The notes beneath the pieces are model-generated. The model was not told the DNA's origin. It saw only the letters and a program-made list of their open reading frames with translations, and did no database searches. The position numbers and the translations under genes are program-made. Shown here in pieces: positions 1 to 4,616 of a DNA stretch of 6,900 nt. The DNA comes from a bacterium (GTDB taxonomy: Bacteria > JAJVIF01 > JAGGVT01): NCBI GenBank assembly GCA_021157815.1, contig JAGGVT010000082.1, forward strand, positions 1 to 6,900. The letters are read 5' to 3'. Position 1 is the stretch's first letter, and the number at the start of each line of letters is the position of its first letter.

Positions 1-1685
1 CCAATCGCCGCGGCTCGATTAACAGATGAGTTGTCTTTCATATCCAGAACCGTGGAATCGAGATCAGTCTGGAATATATCATCACTGGAAATTACCGGGA
101 TCGTATAGATATATTCCTGAGCCGGTTTTGAGTTGGTTCTGATTCTCAATCCGACATTGTGTTTTCCTCCGGTGTTGAATTCAATCTCCGGGCTGGGATT
201 CCCGCCGCCATCGACATCGAATGTTACACCGTCATAATCGTAATCCCACCTGTATTGGAATCTTAATCCGCCGGGGTCCATGAAGAAATCCGCATGTATG
301 GTTGTATTACCATATCTTGCATACAGGTCGTCATCATAAAGAAACAACTCTCCATCATAGGAATTATCCCAGCAACTGGGATTGTTTATATTGATTATTT
401 GATAGAATGTGTAATCCAGTATATCCTCGGTATCGTAAGGAAATCCGGATGGCGATTCCGGTATCGGCAACCTTCCGGTTTGGCCATAAAGTTCATCTCG
501 TACAGCAAGCAGTCCGGTTGGATTGTGATTTATACCGTTTTCATTTGTAACCTGCAGGCGATATGTCAGCGGGTCCATTGGCGTTCCTGTTCCGCTTTCG
601 GGAGTATCCACAATTATTGGAGCGTTTTGCAGACCCGGAATTGAAAGTATCAGCTGGCTGACATTGCTTGACTGGCTAATCCCGGACAGGTTATCGGGAT
701 TTGGATAATCCGGATCTACAGTCGCGCCCTGCTGCCAGTCGAACACCTGAATCATGACATCCGCGGTGGATAACGGATCGGCAGCATCAAGGTTGTTATT
801 CTCAATCCAGTATTCGGTACGCCACGGTTCTGTTCTGTTATATTCCGGAAGATAATACTGCGGATCAGGACGGTTAAGATACGTTGCGGAATGTCCGTAT
901 GCCACATCAGCAACAAGATATAACACCAGACCGCCCAAACCCCATCCTGCCAACTGTGCCGTGCGGACCTCAAACGGTGACCCAACCTGCATCACATTAT
1001 GTCCGGTTGGCGCATGCGGATCAAAAGTATCTGTAGTGTATTTGTTGAAATATCTTATGAAAGGATTGAGATTTCCAAGGAAATCCGTACCATTCAAAAA
1101 ATACCTTTCATCAGTCACGATGCTGTCGAAATGGGATGTAAAACCATCCGCGTTAAGCAGAGAGTGCAATCCGATTAACGCATCCTCTTCCGCGCCACCG
1201 GGCTGCATCACCTTGATATCGGAAAAAGGTGTCCAATATCCATCAAGAATGAAAATCAGCCGGACATCGAATCCGTGAAGGTCAGGACGCGCGACAATGT
1301 CATTGAATGGATGTTTTATCCCGACATCAATATTCAGACAGTAGTCTTGACCAATATATACATTGGTAATCCTCAGGCAGTTCGCGCAAGGTGATACCGT
1401 AAGAAACTGCAGCAGGTCGGCATCGAAAATGTCGCCAATAGCATTTGCGTTTCTTGCTGGGACAATTTCAGCTGTCAGTTTTTCAGGGTCGATTTCAACT
1501 TTCCACGCGCCGAAAACACCTCGATATGGATTAACAGGCAGTTGCGAATCAGCGACGACAAGCGGGTTCGCATCCGAACCATTTTGTTGCGGCTGGTCAG
1601 GCGCCGTTGGATTTGAGTTCTTTGAGCAGGATGTTAATAGAAAAAAAATGAAAAGCATTGTGATAAGCAAGTTCAGTGATTTCAT
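1..1685 (-). CDS. Secreted lipoprotein with PKD-like domain, partial (C-terminus beyond left edge)
   Basis: I read the minus strand from ATG at 1685 and found no stop down to the left edge (561 codons), so the gene is 3'-truncated by the window. A strong AGGAGG ribosome site lies 7 nt before the ATG. Residues 1-20 are a lipoprotein signal peptide (MKSLNLLITM, then LFIFFLLTSC) with lipobox LTSC and Cys20 as the lipid anchor, so the protein should be membrane-anchored and extracytoplasmic. A low-complexity Asn/Pro/Gln linker follows. Residues 58-145 form a module with TAEIVPARNA (71-80), the pair Cys100-x-x-Cys103 and FDVR (139-142). A second block carries VFDWQQ (314-319). Residues about 470-515 (YRWDYDYDG, then GGKHNVGLRIRTN) look like a PKD or Ig-like surface domain. 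The first two blocks recur in the lipoprotein at 4617-6557, so the two are paralogues. I cannot name a substrate; a surface binding or structural role is inferred from PKD families. Confidence 0.9.
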   Translation of the reverse strand, partial: MKSLNLLITMLFIFFLLTSCSKNSNPTAPDQPQQNGSDANPLVVADSQLPVNPYRGVFGAWKVEIDPEKLTAEIVPARNANAIGDIFDADLLQFLTVSPCANCLRITNVYIGQDYCLNIDVGIKHPFNDIVARPDLHGFDVRLIFILDGYWTPFSDIKVMQPGGAEEDALIGLHSLLNADGFTSHFDSIVTDERYFLNGTDFLGNLNPFIRYFNKYTTDTFDPHAPTGHNVMQVGSPFEVRTAQLAGWGLGGLVLYLVADVAYGHSATYLNRPDPQYYLPEYNRTEPWRTEYWIENNNLDAADPLSTADVMIQVFDWQQGATVDPDYPNPDNLSGISQSSNVSQLILSIPGLQNAPIIVDTPESGTGTPMDPLTYRLQVTNENGINHNPTGLLAVRDELYGQTGRLPIPESPSGFPYDTEDILDYTFYQIININNPSCWDNSYDGELFLYDDDLYARYGNTTIHADFFMDPGGLRFQYRWDYDYDGVTFDVDGGGNPSPEIEFNTGGKHNVGLRIRTNSKPAQEYIYTIPVISSDDIFQTDLDSTVLDMKDNSSVNRAAAI

Positions 1686-1775
1686 GATATCTCCTCCTAA
1701 AGAGGTTCCGGATTGTTTTTAACATTGCAATTCATCGAGACATTGATGAAGAATCAGCTAATATCAGTAGTCTCG

Positions 1776-1811
1776 ATTATACATTATAGCATTTAACTGG
1801 TCTGAAAAGAA
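1776..1811 (-). promoter_or_regulatory. Possible promoter of the minus-strand lipoprotein gene
   Basis: Two TATAAT hexamers lie 1 bp apart on the minus strand (1788-1783 and 1781-1776), about 90-100 bp before the lipoprotein ATG. No good -35 box is seen; TTCTTT at 1811-1806 lies 17 bp before the first hexamer but matches TTGACA poorly. The -10 boxes are perfect but the region is AT-rich, so this is only a candidate. It would give a 5' leader of roughly 80-90 nt. Confidence 0.35.
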
Positions 1812-1848
1812 GTGAAAGGCGGAATTAGGTATTTTTTTTTACGGAGAT

Positions 1849-1873
1849 TTAATGTGTACCCGGTACGGATTAA
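1849..1873. repeat. 25-bp palindrome, copy 1
   Basis: The site is a near-perfect dyad: outer arms TTAAT/ATTAA, a 2-bp unpaired step on each side, inner arms GTACC/GGTAC and a single central C. It matches the copy at 1955-1979 with one mismatch (TG versus TT in the left step). A symmetric operator for a dimeric regulator, or a short element end, would both look like this. It lies about 60 bp upstream of the putative -10 boxes of the minus-strand lipoprotein gene. Confidence 0.8.
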
Positions 1874-1954
1874 AAAAGCAGGTAATCGTAATTGTGAAAA
1901 GCTCGGAGATTGCCTTTAAACCTCACATTTGCTGAATCCCAAAAACATCGAAAA

Positions 1955-1979
1955 TTAATTTGTACCCGGTACGGATTAA
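1955..1979. repeat. 25-bp palindrome, copy 2
   Basis: This is the second copy of the TTAAT..GTACC-C-GGTAC..ATTAA dyad, in the same orientation as the first and 106 bp away, close to ten helical turns. The trkH remnant begins at its right edge, so the repeat, or the 131-bp unit bounded by both copies, may mark the junction where the transporter gene was broken. It could equally be an operator pair suited to DNA looping; no regulator gene is visible in the window. Confidence 0.8.
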
Positions 1980-2176
1980 CCAAAGTCGGTGCGACATGCA
2001 ATTATGCTCACCTGCCAAATCTATCCAAAATGATTTTCATTTTCTGCACGCTTGTCGGACGGCTTGAGCTGTACACGTTTGTTATACTTCTAACACCGGC
2101 ATACTGGAAAGAAAGCAAGAAACCTTTATTCAGATGGCAGCATATTGATATCGAGCAGAACGATAAAGCGAATTAG
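1980..2176 (+). pseudogene. trkH: trkH remnant: C-terminal end of a Trk potassium uptake subunit
   Basis: Read in frame to TAG at 2174-2176, this stretch gives VGATCNYAHLPNLSKM, then VGRLELYTFVILLTPAYWKE. That matches the conserved end of TrkH: a G-x-V-G-x-x-x-N-(Y/F)-x-x-L-P segment, then the last membrane helix with GRLE(L/I)(F/Y)T, then a TP-(A/T)-(F/Y)-W close. TrkH is the membrane subunit for K+ uptake and normally has about 480 residues; only about 45-60 are left. Nothing upstream of 1980 resembles TrkH and there is no start codon with a ribosome site, so it cannot work as a transporter. The tail after YWKE (about 20 residues, ending KAN) is not conserved. KtrB-type relatives are less likely because they end in a GR-(V/I)-G motif rather than GRLE. 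The assignment rests on recall of the family motif. Confidence 0.7.
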
Positions 2177-2181
2177 CCGAA

Positions 2182-2195
2182 CCTGGGAGCGCCGG
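2182..2195 (+). repeat. CCTGGGAGCGCYGG repeat, copy 1
   Basis: This 14-bp word recurs at 6665-6678 with a single C/T difference. Here it abuts the left end of the 32-bp inverted repeat at 2194; at 6665 it leads into a small hairpin. GGGAGCGC words followed by a GC-rich hairpin are typical of dispersed extragenic palindromes in many bacteria. Confidence 0.5.
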
Positions 2196-2417
2196 AACGC
2201 GGACAGCCTTGGGGCTGTTGAGAAATCCTGTTTTAATTTTATCTTTCCTCAAAGATGGCAAATTGTCATTCTAAACTTGATTCAGAATCCACGTCTTCCA
2301 GGCTTGAAGATGGATCCCGGGTCAAGCCCGGAATGACATTGAATATACTTGATGGTTTTATTATGATTTTCTGGTCTATTAAACCTTTTTCAACAGCCCC
2401 AGCCTTGTCCGCGTTCC
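2194..2417. mobile_element. MITE-like element with 32-bp inverted ends
   Basis: The left end (2194-2225) and the right end (2386-2417, reverse-complemented) share GGAACGCGGACA, a variable four bases, TGGGGCTGTTGA, and then an A-rich end. The middle four bases differ (GCCT on the left, AGGC on the right). The enclosed 160 bp contain the hairpin at 2264-2338 and no convincing gene. Small size, long inverted ends and no transposase fit a non-autonomous element moved in trans. I could not identify target duplications. Alternatively it is a large structured intergenic repeat. Confidence 0.55.
2264..2338. repeat. Long hairpin repeat (TGTCATTC ... GAATGACA)
   Basis: Two 28-nt arms (2264-2291 and 2311-2338) pair around a 19-nt centre. 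The centre itself pairs through TCTTC (2294-2298) and GAAGA (2306-2310). The arms differ at 8 of 28 positions. All eight are transitions, and in every case the left arm has A or T where the right arm implies G or C. The right arm, with TGGATCCCGGG and GGAATGAC, has the look of the palindromic intergenic repeat found in many unrelated bacteria. It sits inside the inverted-repeat element at 2194-2417. Confidence 0.75.
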
Positions 2418-2450
2418 CAATATTTCTATCCGTAAACCTATAATTTGTGC

Positions 2451-2472
2451 TAAACTATTCAAATATAGTTTA
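2451..2472. repeat. Short AT-rich palindrome
   Basis: TAAACTAT (2451-2458) is the inverse of ATAGTTTA (2465-2472), with a 6-nt spacer. It lies just outside the left end of the TGTCCGGTTAA element. It could be a weak hairpin or a protein-binding dyad, or chance in AT-rich DNA. Confidence 0.4.
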
Positions 2473-2475
2473 ATC

Positions 2476-2767
2476 CACTACTGTCCGGTTAAATTTATAA
2501 AAAAGCAAAAAAAACATAGAATATTCTGCAAAGGCAGTAAAAAGGGGAATGTCCCAACCAGGTGAATAAGTGCAGTATAAATGAGGGTTTGCAGTATGGT
2601 AAATTGATAATATCAGATTTGAAGCCCCATATGGGCTGTCCCCTTTTTACGGATAGAACGATTCGATATTCACTTTCAATTCATGTCTGATAAATATCAA
2701 CAAGCCGGTATATTCTCTATTAATCAGCAATACGGTTATTGGCCTCTAAATTAACCGGACACTAATG
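2476..2767. mobile_element. MITE-like element with TGTCCGGTTAA terminal inverted repeats
   Basis: The left end reads CACTACTGTCCGGTTAA (2476-2492). The right end, inverted, reads CATTAGTGTCCGGTTAA (2767-2751), two mismatches in 17. If the true tip is GTCCGG, an ACT on each side would be a 3-bp target duplication; this is uncertain. The last ~98 bp of the right end match the element starting at 6777 with about 12% divergence, so both come from one family. No transposase is encoded. About 55 bp of left end and 110 bp of right end surround a separate 114-bp inverted-repeat element (2537-2650). I read it as a deletion derivative of a DDE-type insertion sequence; the family is unknown. Confidence 0.7.
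2537..2650. repeat. REPIN-like element nested in the TGTCCGGTTAA element
   Basis: GTAAAAAGGGGA (left end, 2537) faces its inverse TCCCCTTTTTAC (ending 2650). Just inside, each end has a short GGG..CCC stem (left GGGAATGTCCC, right GGGCTGTCCCC). Two REP-type hairpins in opposite orientation about 75 bp apart form a REPIN, the class mobilised by Y1 (RAYT) transposases. A further near-palindrome, GCCCCATATGGGC, adjoins the right end. No such transposase is seen in the window. Confidence 0.6.
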
Positions 2768-2883
2768 ATGAAAACTAATAATGGAAGTAACCAGGCAGAC
2801 AAAAATGCCGTTCACTTGGATAATATGGCAAACTAATTGCATGATAGAATGATATTGAGTATCAATTATTCAGGTGAGACTCC

Positions 2884-3207
2884 ATGAAAATTATACAGAA
2901 AATCCCGAGACGCTGTTTGTTAATCATCTTTCTCTTTATTTTTATAAATATTGGATATGGAGTTTTAGCTCAATATGTTTTAGCCAATAATGAAATCCCC
3001 AGTGATTTTATCACACGTTCACATGACTTATTTCCAGTAAAAGTTCAAGGGAAATGGGGTTACATCGATAAGATTGGTTTGCTTGTTATTGATTTTCAAT
3101 ATAACAGCGCTAGGGATTTTTCAAATGGATTAGCACAAATCACGATAGATAAAAAGATCGGCTACATCGACAAATCCGGCAGCTATGTCTGGGAACCGAC
3201 CAACTAG
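2884..3207 (+). CDS. Short secreted WG-repeat protein
   Basis: The 107-residue product starts at ATG 2884, with AGGTGA 6 nt upstream. Residues 8-30 are a basic-then-hydrophobic export signal (RRC, then LLIIFLFIFINIGYGVL), with possible cleavage after an A-x-A-like site near LAQYVLA; it could also be an uncleaved anchor. The rest carries two WG repeats: one at about 57-90 (GKWGYIDKIGLLVIDFQYN, then ARDFSNGLAQI) and a shorter one at about 90-107 (KKIGYIDKSGSYVW). WG-repeat proteins usually hold many copies and are thought to be beta-rich binding domains. Two copies is very short, so this may be a remnant of a longer protein or a minimal secreted form. No enzyme motif is seen. It ends 73 bp before the next gene on the same strand, close enough for joint transcription, but the functions need not be linked. 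Confidence 0.75.
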   Translation: MKIIQKIPRRCLLIIFLFIFINIGYGVLAQYVLANNEIPSDFITRSHDLFPVKVQGKWGYIDKIGLLVIDFQYNSARDFSNGLAQITIDKKIGYIDKSGSYVWEPTN

Positions 3208-3257
3208 TTGGCACTGACAAATTAGCAAATTAATCACTAATTCGCGTGACTAAACAC

Positions 3258-3290
3258 GATTCAGCGCCGTCTATTATGCGATGCTGAATC
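3258..3290. repeat. Inverted repeat over the start codon of the next gene
   Basis: GATTCAGC (3258-3265) is the exact inverse of GCTGAATC (3283-3290), separated by 17 nt. The right arm covers codons 1-4 of the gene at 3281, so as RNA the hairpin would occlude that start. No Shine-Dalgarno sequence is visible between the arms. It may reduce translation or be a decayed element end; the effect is inferred. Confidence 0.45.
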
Positions 3291-4528
3291 CTGATTCTGA
3301 TATCCGCACGTATGGCAATACTTATCTGTTTGATACAGAAACCGCCGTCATTTTAAATTCACGGCATGGGAAATTTCCCAAAGGCTCGGATATCTGGGTG
3401 CGAAACACAGTATCAGCCGTGAAATCAGCTATCGGCAGAAGGAAAACCGTTATCGCATCCATTGGTATGAACACATGGGAAATCGCTCTGTGGGCTTGCG
3501 GTGAATATGGCGGCAACGTGATAGTAATTCTTCCTGATAACAAGCGCTATGAAATTGTGAATAACGTGGAATGTTTTATGCACGATTATGGTTTAAAGTT
3601 AGACAATTGCGCGTTCAAACTTGTACAATCTGAAGGCCATTCAAATGGCAAAAAAGCGTGGTGGGACGCGCGGGATAAATTAGCAATCGATATGGCATAT
3701 GAAATAATGCCGGTATCTATCCGCAAGGGCGGGCGGTGGAGTGAGGTACTGATAAGTCCGATTGTTAATGCCAAAATGGTAAATCGTGAATTTCAAACTG
3801 CCTATAATCACAAACCTGAAAAAACGCAGATGGCATTTGAAATACCACAATCTGGTATTTCATATATTAGCAATCTAGATTGTAGCAATCTAGATTGTGA
3901 CAATCCAGATTGTAGCATTTCATATAACCCCGATTTTATCACTCACTGGACAAGGCGATTCTGCTGTCCGTGGCCCGGCGAAAAATCAGCGGATTATTAC
4001 AAAGCGATTGCATATAGTCGCGATAAATATCCTCGCGGTGCGGGTGCGACTCTCAAACGGATTCTATCTGAAAAACTCCTGAGGGGATCATCAACAAGGA
4101 TAAAAAACGGTAAAATCGCTGTCGGATTCACCGATCTACCTCCGCACGAGGCTGTAAAACTGATGAGATGGCGCAAACGATATTGCCGTTATACATTCGA
4201 ACCGTACGGAATCGCGATTCGAAAAGAAGCCGCGATTGATGCCGGAATCAGACCGGTAACATATATTGGCAACCCCAATTCGCCGGATAGAATCCGGAGC
4301 TCCCAGATGACTAAGCCCGACGAATACACCCAAACCTGCTCCAAAGGCGAATGGTGGCGGGAATCGGAATGGCGATTTATCGGTAACCTTGATTTATCGC
4401 GATTTGCTCCCGCGGATATCCGTGTAATAGTGCCCTCCAATAATCAAATCAGGCAATTCAGCGATTTATCAAAGATCAATGCCATTTCACTTGAGGGCAT
4501 TGGCATCAGGCTAAAAATCTCAATTTGA
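3281..4528 (+). CDS. Two-domain protein: DprA/SLOG-like N-terminus, DUF2971-like C-terminus
   Basis: The 415-residue product has no signal peptide or membrane segment, so it is probably cytosolic. ATG 3281 is the only usual start in frame after the stop at 3251-3253; it has no clear ribosome site. Residues 15-90 alternate strand and helix in Rossmann style: AVILNSR (22-28), PKGSDIWV (33-40), ASIGMNTWE (59-67), GG (77-78) and IVILP (81-85). The order is that of DprA/SLOG nucleotide-binding folds. Residues 124-153 add a KKAWWDARDKLAID segment and PVSIRKGG. A linker (about 185-220) contains three pentapeptides ending in Cys. The C-terminal half starts at HWTRRFCCPWPGE (222-234), continues with VGFTDLPP (281-288), FEPYGIAIRKEA (306-317) and WWRESEWRF (358-366), then NLDLS. 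The FxxxPP / YGIAI / EWR order resembles DUF2971-type domains of abortive-infection proteins. Domain calls come from motif recall, so function stays open; sensing plus effector action is only a hypothesis. Confidence 0.85.
   Translation: MLNPDSDIRTYGNTYLFDTETAVILNSRHGKFPKGSDIWVRNTVSAVKSAIGRRKTVIASIGMNTWEIALWACGEYGGNVIVILPDNKRYEIVNNVECFMHDYGLKLDNCAFKLVQSEGHSNGKKAWWDARDKLAIDMAYEIMPVSIRKGGRWSEVLISPIVNAKMVNREFQTAYNHKPEKTQMAFEIPQSGISYISNLDCSNLDCDNPDCSISYNPDFITHWTRRFCCPWPGEKSADYYKAIAYSRDKYPRGAGATLKRILSEKLLRGSSTRIKNGKIAVGFTDLPPHEAVKLMRWRKRYCRYTFEPYGIAIRKEAAIDAGIRPVTYIGNPNSPDRIRSSQMTKPDEYTQTCSKGEWWRESEWRFIGNLDLSRFAPADIRVIVPSNNQIRQFSDLSKINAISLEGIGIRLKISI
3869..3913 (+). repeat. Three in-frame 15-bp tandem repeats in the linker
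   Basis: Two identical AGCAATCTAGATTGT units and a third with three changes encode SNLDC, SNLDC and DNPDC (residues 197-211). Each of the first two units contains the perfect 12-bp palindrome CAATCTAGATTG. ATTTCATATA occurs on both sides (3857-3866 and 3917-3926). Fifteen-base units can be gained or lost without shifting frame, so linker length could vary between strains. Confidence 0.9.
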
Positions 4529-4545
4529 AATACATTTATTTATTT

Positions 4546-4573
4546 TTGCGGATATTGGAATATCTGTTATAAT
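4546..4573 (+). promoter_or_regulatory. Extended -10 promoter of the 4617 lipoprotein gene
   Basis: A perfect TATAAT (4568-4573) is preceded by TG one base away (extended -10). TTGCGG (4546-4551) lies 16 bp upstream as a partial -35 box. Transcription would start near 4580, about 36 nt before the ATG. The box sits 40 bp after the preceding gene's stop, so this lipoprotein can be expressed independently. Confidence 0.65.
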
Positions 4574-4616
4574 ATGTACATTTAATATCAAATTTTTTCT
4601 ACGTGAGGATTGCATT

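Larger units (their letters stand above)
1686..2883. other. 1.2-kb gene-free stretch made of repeats and one gene remnant
   Basis: No intact gene is supported here. The stretch holds the upstream region of the minus-strand lipoprotein, two 25-bp palindromes, a trkH remnant, two inverted-repeat elements (2194-2417 and 2476-2767) and two further hairpins. Stretches such as 1801-1848 and 2768-2830 show nothing I can identify. A weak TAGAAT (2845-2850) before the WG-repeat gene is the only promoter-like hexamer near its start. The accumulation of small elements and a decayed gene suggests a tolerated insertion site between two transcription units. Confidence 0.7.

Noticed and set aside
294-1722. 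Open plus-strand stretches (294-644, 961-1278, 1363-1722) that could be read as small genes
   Set aside because: They lie antisense to the continuous minus-strand lipoprotein frame, lack ribosome sites and encode no recognisable motif.
1910-2176. An intact 88-residue plus-strand gene
   Set aside because: Its first part runs through a palindromic repeat and only the last ~60 residues resemble TrkH, so a remnant explains it better.
2684-2755. Small plus-strand reading frame (starting MSDKYQQAG) in the right end of the MITE
   Set aside because: The matching frame in the copy at 6783 contains a stop, so the similarity is at DNA level and not coding.
3869-3913. Tandem units considered as a CRISPR array
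   Set aside because: Units are 15 bp, directly adjacent without spacers, and inside a reading frame.
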